This document shows, piece after piece, positions 45,331-55,300 of a DNA stretch of 64,000 nucleotides (position 1 is the first letter of the stretch; every line of letters begins with the position of its first letter). This DNA is from Chryseobacterium paludis (GTDB lineage Bacteria; Bacteroidota; Bacteroidia; Flavobacteriales; Weeksellaceae), in assembly GCF_025403485.1 (NCBI RefSeq), contig NZ_CP099966.1, forward strand, positions 372,001 through 436,000, in the 5' to 3' direction. The position numbers and the translations under genes are program-made. The notes beneath the pieces are model-generated. The model saw only the letters and a program-made list of their open reading frames with translations, had not been told where the DNA came from and did not search any database.

Positions 45331-46101
45331 TTAAATAATACCCATCAGAGTTGCTGCATGACAAGCTTCAGTAGAATTTTTTACGTTTAATTTTTCGATT
45401 ATATTTTGCCTGTGACGGTCAACGGTATTTTTACTGATATAAAGTTTCTCTGAGATTCTTTGACTCTTACTGCCACTGGCGATTTCTTTCAAAACTTCGA
45501 TTTCACGTTTTGAGAGAATGTTTTTCAGGCGAAAGTCTGTGCTTGAAAATGTCTTACCGTTGCTTGAGTCAAGGATTGTACCGGATGAACTTATCTCTGG
45601 GTTGTTGACAGAAGTAAAACTGTACAGGTATAAAACGAGCTGAATACTATCTTGGGACGATGCGTAAAATACTTTAAGTTCTAGAGGAACATATTCCTTA
45701 TTCTTTGCCCTCACTCGGATTCTCATTATAAGATAATAGTTTAAACGTTCATCCAAAGGTTTGTTTTTTAAGAAATGAAACAATTGGAGTTCCATTGTCT
45801 GCTTGGATTTCAAATCCTCTGGGTGGATGTTATTCAAAACGCTTTCTTTCCAGAGGTGATCTGAAATTTCAGATGTCATTCTTTCTCCTATGCCTAGGTA
45901 TTCTGAGAGTGCGCCATGATAGATATAATTCTTTTGTGATTTTAAATCTGTAAGGATTGCTGTCGAATTTTGTAGAACAGAGAAAATAAAAGCAACATGT
46001 CTATACTTTTCAAGGGACATCTTTGGATCAAGTTCACCGCTAAATGTCTGGTCGAGTATTTCGTTGATGGATGGATTAGCTGAACTCATAAAAATGGTCA
46101 T
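45331..46101 (-). CDS. LuxR-type regulator with a PAS-like N-terminus
   Basis: 256 residues. The first 150 resemble the PAS-like sensory domain found before LuxR HTHs in Flavobacteriia (LTDLKSQKNYIYHGALSEYL). The C-terminal LuxR HTH is complete: LSKREIEVLKEIASGSKSQR then ISKNTVDRHRQNIIEKLNV. Divergent from a membrane-protein gene at 46,234. Confidence 0.85.
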   Translation of the reverse strand: MTIFMSSANPSINEILDQTFSGELDPKMSLEKYRHVAFIFSVLQNSTAILTDLKSQKNYIYHGALSEYLGIGERMTSEISDHLWKESVLNNIHPEDLKSKQTMELQLFHFLKNKPLDERLNYYLIMRIRVRAKNKEYVPLELKVFYASSQDSIQLVLYLYSFTSVNNPEISSSGTILDSSNGKTFSSTDFRLKNILSKREIEVLKEIASGSKSQRISEKLYISKNTVDRHRQNIIEKLNVKNSTEACHAATLMGII

Positions 46102-46233
46102 TTTCTACTATTTATTTATATCTCATTAGTAAATATCTTTGCGAAGATAATAGATTTAAATGATTTGCTAATCAGTGAAAGCAAAATAAAATCACCCACC
46201 AGCGTATTAAAAACGCATTTATACACTATCGAA

Positions 46234-46797
46234 ATGAAACAGAAAATTAAAAATTTTTCTTTAAGAACAAGTATTTGGGCCTTCGCCATACCAATGGTTA
46301 TTTTTTTTATAGTGATGTCTTTCATCCTCATTCCAAAACTTCAGCTGTTATTGGGTGAAATGCAACTTCTGGATACCATGTTCAAAGGATATGATCCCGC
46401 ATATGTTCAACAATTATTTGATAAGCTGCAGATTGAAGGACAGGAGAATTATTGTTCGCTTGAGCTATATGCTGACATCCCCTTTATTTTATTGTATACG
46501 GTAACCTTTACAATTTTGATTACAAGGCTGTTGGTCAAAAATCAATTATGGGATACCAAACTATACTATAGTTTGCTTTTACCGGTCCTAGCAGGCATTT
46601 TTGATCTTCTTGAGAACATTGGGATTATTAAGATGCTAACGGATAAACATGCGATTACCGAAGAAATAGTCAAACTGACTTCCTATAGTACAATTCTTAA
46701 GGGATACTTTCTACCCCTAACTGCTTTCACATTGCTTTCCCAGCTAGGAATTATGGTATACAAAGCGGTGAGATCAAGGATCAAAGCTGCTCGTTAG
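46234..46797 (+). CDS. Four-helix membrane protein
   Basis: 187 residues from the ATG at 46,234 (MKQKIKNFSLRTS); the frame is open 23 codons further up. Four hydrophobic helices are visible (IWAFAIPMVIFFIVMSFILI; IPFILLYTVTFTILITRLLV; LLLPVLAGIFDLLENIGII; FTLLSQLGIMVYKAV). The DLLEN motif in helix 3 is notable. No family recognised. Divergent from the LuxR-type gene, which may regulate it. Confidence 0.65.
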   Translation: MKQKIKNFSLRTSIWAFAIPMVIFFIVMSFILIPKLQLLLGEMQLLDTMFKGYDPAYVQQLFDKLQIEGQENYCSLELYADIPFILLYTVTFTILITRLLVKNQLWDTKLYYSLLLPVLAGIFDLLENIGIIKMLTDKHAITEEIVKLTSYSTILKGYFLPLTAFTLLSQLGIMVYKAVRSRIKAAR

Positions 46798-47479
46798 CTG
46801 GTAATTTTAATGTTGATCTATGGTCGGAATTTGGTTAAAGTTGATTCGGCCGTCTTAAAAAAGTAAACGAATACTTTAGTGAAAACTTTCCCTTAAAAAA
46901 CTCTGATACATAGACAACTGATTTGAGCTGGAATTGAGCTTGTATAAGTTTTGATTAACTAAATTTATACATTCAAATTCGAAGTAACTTTTCCATTTTA
47001 CAGGTGCATACTTCATTGGATTGTCCCCAAAAAGTTAAACACTTTTTAGGGGCATTTTTTATGAATAGGAAAGAAAAATTTAGCGTTGCTTTGGACAAGG
47101 TGCATGGTTGGGAGACATTCTATTAGTGTTTAAAAATACCTGGCTAGAGTTGGGTCGCTTTTGGGAGAATTATTGAAAAAAAAAACTCACAATTTAAAGT
47201 GTGAGGTAAGTGACTTGGAAGGATTATCTTCGCATCAGTTTCTTAAAAACCTTGATAGGATCTTAAGTATAGGAGTTCAATAATTTATTTAAAGCAAAAA
47301 GTTACAGATTATAAATTGTGTAAAGAGCTGAAATGCAAATTTTAATTGACATAAAAAGAGACAACTATCATATAGTTGTCTAATAAAGCGACTTAGATTA
47401 AATTATTTTCAAACACTTTTTCACGGATATTGAAAATATTTTAGAAATATGTGCTTGAAAAATAGTTTTTTTATTTTTT
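46798..47479. other. Intergenic stretch with terminator and small relics
   Basis: Contains the hairpin at 47,025-47,052 and two short frames that look like degraded genes (about 47,061, NRKEKFSVALDKVHGWETFY; about 47,210, SDLEGLSSHQFLKNLDRILS). No complete gene. Confidence 0.4.
47025..47052 (+). terminator. Terminator-like hairpin
   Basis: CCCCAAAAAGT pairs with ACTTTTTAGGGG (one bulged base) and is followed by CATTTTTTA. Confidence 0.6.
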
Positions 47480-47620
47480 TTATGGCTCAAGTCCAGGACC
47501 ACCACATGAGTTATATGGAACGCATGTTAATTTATCATTTACAAAACATAACCTAGTACAATCTGCTCCTCCAACAATTGTTTTTAATTCTGCTTTATTA
47601 AGCTTTTTCAAATTTTTCAT
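47480..47620 (-). CDS. GG-leader bacteriocin-like peptide
   Basis: 46 residues, ATG at 47,620. The leader MKNLKKLNKAELKTIVGG ends in a double glycine. The core begins ADCTRLCF, contains four cysteines, and ends CGGPGLEP. This is the classic arrangement for peptides exported and cleaved by peptidase-containing ABC transporters in Chryseobacterium. No transporter or modification gene lies nearby in the window, so export would rely on one elsewhere. Confidence 0.8.
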   Translation of the reverse strand: MKNLKKLNKAELKTIVGGADCTRLCFVNDKLTCVPYNSCGGPGLEP

Positions 47621-47904
47621 ATCAATAATATTTTGGTTGTAGAACAAATTTCAAAAATAATTAGTACATAAAAGCTACGATTAACAAATTTTAACTTTTA
47701 AATTAGCAAATCATCAATAGATTTTTAGAAGTATGGATCTGCAGCAACAAGTTTTTGATATTACTCATATCATTTATTATACCAATATCTGTAGACCTTC
47801 AAGTCTATACATAAGATTTATGGCTTGAAGATGAATATTATAAAATCTCAATTTTTACGAGATTTCATCTTTTTGTACTTAAGATCTTAATAAAATTTAT
47901 GATA

Positions 47905-48094
47905 AGGTCTCTTTATTTTTCCTATTATAATTGGTATTGTAGCTATTTTTGAATATAATGGACGTAACGGAAATGAAGCTACAGATAGAGAATTTGCAGC
48001 AAAATCTGTATATGGGACTCCTGGTGTCGGTTCATCAGTTTTAAAAAGAAGATATAATTATTATGAAAATACTAAGCATACAACAAAGAAATAG
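47905..48094 (+). pseudogene. Polymorphic-toxin C-terminus remnant
   Basis: An open frame without a start reads GIVAIFEYNGRNGNEATDRE, then FAAKSVYGTPGVGSS and RRYNYYENTKHTTKK-stop. It overlaps the start of the next gene by 32 bp, the usual spacing of a toxin and its immunity gene. A shorter homologous remnant is at 38,396-38,458. Confidence 0.5.
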
Positions 48095-48698
48095 TCATAA
48101 GTTTTTTATGATCTTATTCGTTTTGATTTCGATCCAATCTTGTTATGCTCAAAATAAGGAGATTAACAATTTTTTTTCAGATGCTAAGAAATCTTCTTAT
48201 CAATATTGTGTTAAAGAATCGGGGATTAATAGTATTAAAAAAACTAACGAAAATAAAGATTTTCTCAGATTAATGATTAAGGGATGTGAAGACCGAGGAC
48301 TTTTTTTTGATAATCTTACAAATAGTTCAGTCACTTTACTATCTTCACTACAAGGAAAGCAAGATGATTTTATCATTTTCAATTGGAAAGTTTATTCTCC
48401 TTATATTCCGGCGCCTTCAGTTACCATTTTACAGAGTAATAAAACTGAGGCCATTGAATTTACGTATTACGATGAAGAAAAAAATGCTTATGATATACCT
48501 TTAAAAAGGAAAGCCTACGAAGAAAAAGAAGGAAAATTTAAAAATGAACTTTTATTTGCTCAATCCAAATTAAACGGAGACAGAGCTGACAATGGTTTAT
48601 CTAGATATGAACAGAATGATTATTATATTATAAAACGGTCAAAAGGAAAATATACATTTTATACTATAGTTGATGGAGAGTTAAAAGAGGTAAAATAA
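48063..48698 (+). CDS. Secreted or lipid-anchored protein, possible immunity protein
   Basis: 211 residues. The lipoprotein-type signal ILFVLISIQSCYAQ gives Cys at about residue 27. The mature part is soluble, with no motif I recognise. Its start overlaps the end of a toxin-like remnant, so it may be the surviving immunity protein. Periplasmic immunity would fit an effector acting in the envelope. Inference only. Confidence 0.55.
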   Translation: MKILSIQQRNSHKFFMILFVLISIQSCYAQNKEINNFFSDAKKSSYQYCVKESGINSIKKTNENKDFLRLMIKGCEDRGLFFDNLTNSSVTLLSSLQGKQDDFIIFNWKVYSPYIPAPSVTILQSNKTEAIEFTYYDEEKNAYDIPLKRKAYEEKEGKFKNELLFAQSKLNGDRADNGLSRYEQNDYYIIKRSKGKYTFYTIVDGELKEVK

Positions 48699-48817
48699 AT
48701 TCATTATTACATAACCAATTAAAACCGGGAGATGCATTAAATGCTTATTATGATATATAGGTTGTGGGCAATCTTTAAAAGATAGATCTAGTTATAGTAA
48801 TGCAAAAAGACAAAAAA

Positions 48818-48919
48818 ATGAGAATCTTTTTAATAGGTGTTTTTGTTGCTGTAACTTCCTGTAAAACACAAAATAATAAAAATTTAAAATCTGGAGTTGC
48901 TAACTTCATTAGGACATAA
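48818..48919 (+). pseudogene. Truncated small lipoprotein
   Basis: 33 codons starting MRIFLIGVFVAVTSCKTQ: a full lipoprotein signal with only 18 residues after the cysteine, then TAA. Probably the beginning of a second, truncated immunity-type lipoprotein. Confidence 0.4.
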
Positions 48920-48967
48920 TTCTTATGCTCTTTAACTTTAAGAGTATAGGTTCAGCTCTTTTAGGAG

Positions 48968-49084
48968 GGGAATTTTTGGGATGGCGTCAAGATTGGCGGT
49001 ATTGTGGCTTTATTCAATCATACAATGCATAAAATTTCTGATAATTTGTTGATTGATAAGCAAACAAGAAAAGAATTCAGGTAG
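48968..49084 (+). pseudogene. RHS-toxin C-terminal fragment
   Basis: The frame reads GNFWDGVKIGGIVALFNHTM, then HKISDNLLIDKQTRKEF-stop, a pattern typical of flavobacterial RHS protein tips. It has no start. After it, KNYQGAFDLVNSKYNLDANM forms another piece that has been fused in frame to the 5' end of the serine hydrolase gene. Confidence 0.5.
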
Positions 49085-49123
49085 TTAGTAAAAGCGAAGA
49101 ATTACCAAGGTGCATTTGATTTA

Positions 49124-50308
49124 GTGAACTCTAAATATAACCTGGATGCTAATATGGAAGGATATCGGAATAAAGCCAAGCAATTTAGTGTCTTGATAAT
49201 TGTTTTTTCGGGAATGTTTTTTTCTTGTTCGACAGCAATATTTTCACAAAATAAAATTCCATATAAGACAGATTCTCTATATGTTGAAATTGAAAAATTA
49301 GGTCAGGAACTTACTTTAAAGAATAAAGTTCCCGGTACTGCGGTAGCAGTGATACGGGATGGAAAGATCGCCTGGATACAATCAATTGGGTATGCGGATC
49401 TGGCAAGAAAAAAACCTGTAACTTCTGAGACAATTTTTAATATTGGTTCTATCTCCAAGTTGGTTTCTTCGTGGGGCTTTATGCAACTTACAGAAAGAGG
49501 TTTTTTACAACTGGACGATCCTGTTGACTAATTTCTTACCCGATGGCATCTGCCTGACTCTGGGTTTGATAAATCAAAAGTAATACTGAGACGAATCTTA
49601 AGCCATACCGCAGGACTGTCGGTACATGGTTATGGCGGATCAGATGAAGGAAGCCCACTGCTAAGCCTGGAAGAATCACTGAGCGGAAAAACCAAACGGA
49701 ATGGTGAAACCGTACATCTCATCAGTGAGCCGGGAACTAAATGGGATTATTCCGGAGGAGGCTATTCTTTAGCACAACTACTTTTAGAAGAGAAAACAAA
49801 CCAAAATTTCTCCACCTATATGGCGAATAATATCTTTCTGCCACTTGGAATGAAACATACAAGCTATGAATGGACAACAGAAATGATGGCAATCGCAGTA
49901 ACGGCATATGACGAACAGGGCAAACCTATAAAAAACAAAATTTTTACTGAAAAAGCAGCGGTAGGTCTTCAGACTACTATTAAAGATTTGGCACATTTTG
50001 CAGAGCTATCTATTATACCGGATTCTAATCAACTCAATAAAGTTTTGAAACCGAAAACCATTAAGCTAATGGAAACGCCCGTTCATCCATCATCCGAGGA
50101 GGGCGAAAGCGGTCTGGGCTATCGGTTTATGAATTATGAAGGTTTCAGAACCATAGGACATACGGGTGAAAATGCAGGCTGGAGTGCGGCTATGTTTTTG
50201 GATCTTCCAACTAAAAGCGGCATCATTATTCTATGCAACGGGTCCAATGGTGATCGAGCTTGGTTTCCGATTTATCAAAGCTGGCTGAAAACTGTAGGCA
50301 GAAAATGA
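49124..50308 (+). pseudogene. Beta-lactamase-family serine hydrolase with an in-frame stop
   Basis: 394 codons in one frame interrupted by a single TAA at 49,529-49,531 (LDDPVD-stop-FLTRWHLPDSG). All family motifs are kept: SxxK as SISK near residue 109, Y-S-G as DYSGGGY near 210, and a late HTGENAGWSA in the KTG position. A true start is unclear because the first 22 codons look like a fused toxin relic; the signal peptide may start at MFFSCSTAIFSQ. Either a recent pseudogene or a sequencing error. Confidence 0.8.
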
Positions 50309-50820
50309 ATATTCCAAGTAATTTCTGATTTATCTATCAATAGATATGTTTTTTCTTTAAAAATTCACCATTCTGTAAAGCAATAATCCACTGAGCTATA
50401 TCATCGGCTTTTTTAATTTCTTCTTGCTATATTTAAATGGTTAATAATTGAGTTAAACTTTTGAGCCCGCAATACAATAACCGCTAGCTCTATAATAGGA
50501 AAGTTTTCTATTAACTCTGCGTGCCAGCACTTTATATTGGATTACAATTTCTTAAAATCAATTAATTCGTTTGTTGGAAATAAATGTATTAAAAGGAAAT
50601 TCACAGTATATCGTTGTTAAAATTAAATAAGGTGGTACATGAAAAAATTTAAACTTTATATTTTTTCAAGATAATGTATTGCTTGGCTTCTATATACAAT
50701 TTATTTTTGTCTCAAAATGATATAATGTGATAAATGTCATGTTTATTTTGTTGTTACAGATGTTTCACCAATTATCGAAATATATTAATTTCGTGCCCTA
50801 ATTTTAAAAACTAATAACTA
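50309..50820. other. Intergenic region ahead of the RHS operon
   Basis: 512 bp with no gene. It holds the putative promoter at 50,679-50,709. Confidence 0.6.
50679..50709 (+). promoter_or_regulatory. Bacteroidetes-type promoter of the RHS operon
   Basis: TTGC at 50,679-50,682, a 19-base spacer, then TATTTTTG at 50,702-50,709, matching the TTG / TAnnTTTG pattern. It leaves a leader of about 100 bases. Confidence 0.5.
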
Positions 50821-52359
50821 ATGCGAAAACTCTATATAAGTGCATTTTTCTTATGCAATTATTTGGGAGTATCTGCCCAGCATGTTTTATGGCAAAAAGA
50901 TATTAAATCCAGTACACAGGATTTCCTAAGCCAAGTGACTACGACAATCGATCAGCAATATTTAATTACGGGAAATGCCATTCAGGCATCTAAACTTCAG
51001 ACAGAAGGTAAACAAAATAACGGGTACGATTTCCACTTAGTGAAACTAAACCAGCAGGGAGATCAGGTTTGGGAGAAATACTTTGCAGGAAATAATCATG
51101 ATTATTTATCCGCTACAGTAGCTACGCAGGATGGAGGATTCCTTCTTTCAGGAACCACTTATTCTTCAAAAGGATTAGATAAAAAAGAAAATTCTAAGGG
51201 TGGATCAGATATCTGGGTGATCAGAATCAATGAATTTGGTGATGAATTATGGCAGAAAACGTTAGGGACTTCTGCTGATGAAGAAGCGAGAGTTGTTATT
51301 CAAACAACAGATCTTGGATTTTTTGTAGCAGGTAATGTTCAAAACTCATTTAAAGGTTACGGATCAAAGGATATTTTAATCATCAAACTTGATAAAAACG
51401 GAAAAGAGATTTCACAACTTGTTTTAGGTGGAAGAGGTTTAGATGAGGTAGAAAAAATGATACCTACGAAGGATGGTGGAGCATTATTAGGGATTTATTC
51501 CAGAAGTAGTGCTAATGGATCAAAACAAACTGAAAACTTTGGAGAAGGCGATTACTGGATCATCAAACTGGATAAATCTGGAAAAGTAGAATGGGAAAAG
51601 AACTATGGTGGAAAAGGAGATGATCATTTAAGAACACTCGGTTTAACTTCAAACGGATATATCATTGGTGGAGAATCAAGATCTGAAAGATCAGGAAATA
51701 AAACCGTAGGAATAGAGGAAGGAACCGATGTTTGGTTAATTTCTTTAAATGAAAGAGGCGATGAAGAGTGGCAAAAATCTTACAATTTTAAGAATAGAGA
51801 TATCTTAATGGGGATGAGTGTTATTCATTCTGCAGAAGATAAAACAAAAGGAATTCTGTTAGGTGGTTATACTCAGGCCGAAGGAAGAATAGAAGCTGAG
51901 GATGAGACCTTTTGGATCTTATACATAGACCAAGCTGGAAACGAACAGTGGAGAAAACATGTGAGTGGGGAGTCAAGACAGAGAGAAGAGAGACTTTCGG
52001 ATTTGAAATTTAATAGAGATGGTTCCATAATTTTAGCTGGAACTAGTGCAACAGAACTCGGAAAGGAAAACTGGAAGATTGTAAAGCTAGGGGATAAACA
52101 AGTTAATCAACTGATAGAAAAACAAGATATCAAGATTTATCCAAACCCAGTATCAGATTATACTTATGTAGAAATTGGCTTTGATTTTAAAGAAGCGGAG
52201 ATCAATCTATATGATATGGGTGGAAGGCAGCTACAAAACTTAAAAACGAAGAATAGTGTTACTAAAATCAATACCCAGTCACTGGTACAGGGAGCATATT
52301 TGGTAACAGTAAAAACCAATACAAATAAAACTGCAAATTCTAAAATTATTAAAAAGTAA
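50821..52359 (+). CDS. T9SS-sorted beta-propeller-like protein
   Basis: 512 residues. A signal peptide (LYISAFFLCNYLGVSAQ) precedes about seven repeats of the form GGxDxWIIKLDxxGxxxW(E/Q)K. The last 75 residues are a type IX sorting domain (IYPNPVSDYTYVEIGF, VTKINTQSLVQGAYLVTV). It is exported to the cell surface. Its stop overlaps the next start (TAATG), so it is translationally coupled to the RHS proteins. Such proteins often precede RHS pairs in this genus and may display or present them. Confidence 0.85.
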   Translation: MRKLYISAFFLCNYLGVSAQHVLWQKDIKSSTQDFLSQVTTTIDQQYLITGNAIQASKLQTEGKQNNGYDFHLVKLNQQGDQVWEKYFAGNNHDYLSATVATQDGGFLLSGTTYSSKGLDKKENSKGGSDIWVIRINEFGDELWQKTLGTSADEEARVVIQTTDLGFFVAGNVQNSFKGYGSKDILIIKLDKNGKEISQLVLGGRGLDEVEKMIPTKDGGALLGIYSRSSANGSKQTENFGEGDYWIIKLDKSGKVEWEKNYGGKGDDHLRTLGLTSNGYIIGGESRSERSGNKTVGIEEGTDVWLISLNERGDEEWQKSYNFKNRDILMGMSVIHSAEDKTKGILLGGYTQAEGRIEAEDETFWILYIDQAGNEQWRKHVSGESRQREERLSDLKFNRDGSIILAGTSATELGKENWKIVKLGDKQVNQLIEKQDIKIYPNPVSDYTYVEIGFDFKEAEINLYDMGGRQLQNLKTKNSVTKINTQSLVQGAYLVTVKTNTNKTANSKIIKK

Positions 52360-55300
52360 TGAAGAAAGAAAAAATCAATCTGGCGAGCCTACGAAATACA
52401 CTCGGTACTTATTTGTTTATTCCCGCATTATGCTTGTCTCATTCTTATAAAGGTCAGGATCAATTTAATAGTAATAGTCAGATCACACAATCGGTACTGG
52501 ATGCCTCAAGTTTTTCAACAGGAAATACAGGAAGTGTGGATATTTCAATACCGATTACAAATATTTCCATTGAAAATTTTAATATAGATGTTAAGCTTAA
52601 GCATAACTCTACCGGAGTAAAAATAAACAGAGATGCCGATCTGTTCGGAGTAAACTGGGATATTAATGCAGTAGGGTTGATTTCAAGGGAAATTAAAGGT
52701 TTGCCTGATGAGCTGCCCCAAATGGTTATTTTAGAAAGTAATCTAGGAGGATGTACTAAACTCAGTCAGATGCAGAATGTAGGATATTTTTACAATAGAG
52801 ACAGAGTTAAAAACTTTCTTCCTGCTTATGAGGCCGGTTATCCCAATATCCCATTATCAGTGTCAGCTGATCTTACTACCAACGGATTATCTTCGCATTT
52901 TTTTAAACCACCTAGATTTTTTACTCCTCCTACGGATGACCCTGGACTTCTTAAAGATTATGAACCGGATGTTTTTACGGTCATAATTCCAGGATATAAA
53001 GCCTTCAAATTTTTCTTCGATCTTGATAAGAAGATTGTGATCAGCTCTGATGATAATTATAGAATAAGTCATGTAGAACAGGATGGAGAGATAGCTTCAT
53101 TCGAAGTTATTGATAAAAACGGGACAAAGTTTAAATTCAGTAATAAAGAAAAACGTAAGCTAAGCAACCTAAAGACAGAGTTTGAAAATGCAGGGATTTT
53201 AGAAAATAAAGATATTTCAGCTTCTATAGAAACACCTCCTGTTTTAGGCCTTTTATGTGCAGGGTATGATCAGTCACATGTTGATAATTTTAAAAAGCAA
53301 TACACTAAATCATGGTATCTGGATCTTATTACCAATACTCATGAGGAGACTATATCTTTTACCTATAAAAATCTTGAGCTTTACTCAATCACTCCTGCTT
53401 ACGGTAAAAAACCCTACACATCCGATTATATAATTTATCCTAATAACGAAGACTACGGTTACATAACGTGGGAATATTCTCCGTTTGGAGGAAGCTATCC
53501 TGTATCGCATTTTAGATTTTTACAATCTGCACTGGTGACAACTACACCAATTATTAAATCTATAAGTAATAAGGATAAAATTGTTTATCTTAATGAGGGA
53601 AACTTAAGAGAAGATATATTTAATAATACATATACACAATATAAAGAAATTAAAAGTATTGATGTTTGGACTTATACTGGTCCTAGATTATTACTAGGGC
53701 TTGATTACTTCTTTACATATTTTCCAAATTCAATTCCAGATACTTTTAAAAAAATACAGACTTTTGACTTTGATTACTTTTATTCATTTTCAAATGGAGG
53801 GAGCAACAGTGCTAAATATGCATATGCCAACAAAAGGCTGTTTCTTAATTCCATCACTCAAAAGGTTGGAGACGAAGGTATTATTAAATATTATCTAACC
53901 TATAATGGGGATCTGAATGTATTACCGGATAAACAGACTACAAAGAGGGACTTATGGAATTATTATAAAGAAAATCCAGAATTAAATTTTTTTCATAAAT
54001 TATATTATTATCCGGATGATGGGAGAAATAATGTTGATTTAGGTCCTGTTTCATTCTATCCGAGGCAGAGTTATACAGGATCTGAAGTCTCTATTTTAAA
54101 TTATTATTCAAATTATCCTTTGAGGCCCGGTTACTTTGGAGATAAGACTCCTGACTTCAATAATACAAGTATTGGGTCGTTAAAAAGTATTATGACGAGT
54201 ATGGGTGGGGTAACCAACTTTATTTATGAGCCCAATTATATTCAGTATTATGGAGTAAAAAGGCCTTCAGGAGGAATTCGTATCAAATCAATTGAGAATG
54301 TAGAATCAGGTAAAAAGAACATAACCGATTTTTATTATGGTCAGAATAGCAATGGAGTAGGACATGTTTATATGAATACCGGAATTAACAGGCTAACTTA
54401 TAACCCTGATAATACTACAAGATTTGATCAGAATGCACCTCATTTTAGTGACTTTATAAAACTTAATTTCTTAGATGAAGCATCTACTATTACCTACTAT
54501 GATGAAGTAAAAAAGGTGAAGAACGATGAAAATGGAAACTCCAAAGGATATACGGTTTCAAAGTACAGTTTATTTAAGGATAATAACCATACAGGCTTTC
54601 AATTGGGAAATGTATTTTATAAGTCAAATATTTTTTCGAGTTATAGTCTAATATACCATCATTCCCAGAACCAAAACATGGTGTATTATACCAATAATAC
54701 CAAAGATTATTATCCTTTCAATGAAAAAGAAGATTTTTCAGAAATCAACGGATATTTATTAAATGAGAAGACATATGATAGCAGTAATGTACTACTAAAA
54801 GAAAATAATTATACCTATGATCTAAAAGTACAGGAATATAAATTTTTGAAAGATGATAACACTGGATGGCAGCCGGCTGGATCATTGTATAAGCTTCGAA
54901 AATACGATTACTTATTGCAGAATACTCTTAATAAAGACTATTTCAATAATAATACTGTGACAACCAATACTACAAATACATACAATCAGCTAAATCTATT
55001 GAAAAAAGTATCGACTGTTTTTCCTGATAACAGTATTTTTTCAAACGAACTTAAGTACTGCTACGAAACAGATAATTCATTTGTATCATTGAACAGGCTT
55101 TCAGAAATATGTGAAGAGAAAGAAACTAAAAATAATAAATCTACTATTGTTAAGTATTTATATAAGAATTTAAATAGGCCAAAATTATTTATTGGAACAG
55201 ATGTTATGGGCAGCTTTTACACCTATTACGGATCTGATTCTGAAAATGTGCTATACACGACTCAGACATCTCTGAATGGGACGACGTTTAAAGATGGTGT

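Noticed and set aside
47025..47052. Hairpin considered as an insertion-sequence end
   Set aside because: There is no matching inverted repeat or transposase nearby; it fits a terminator better.
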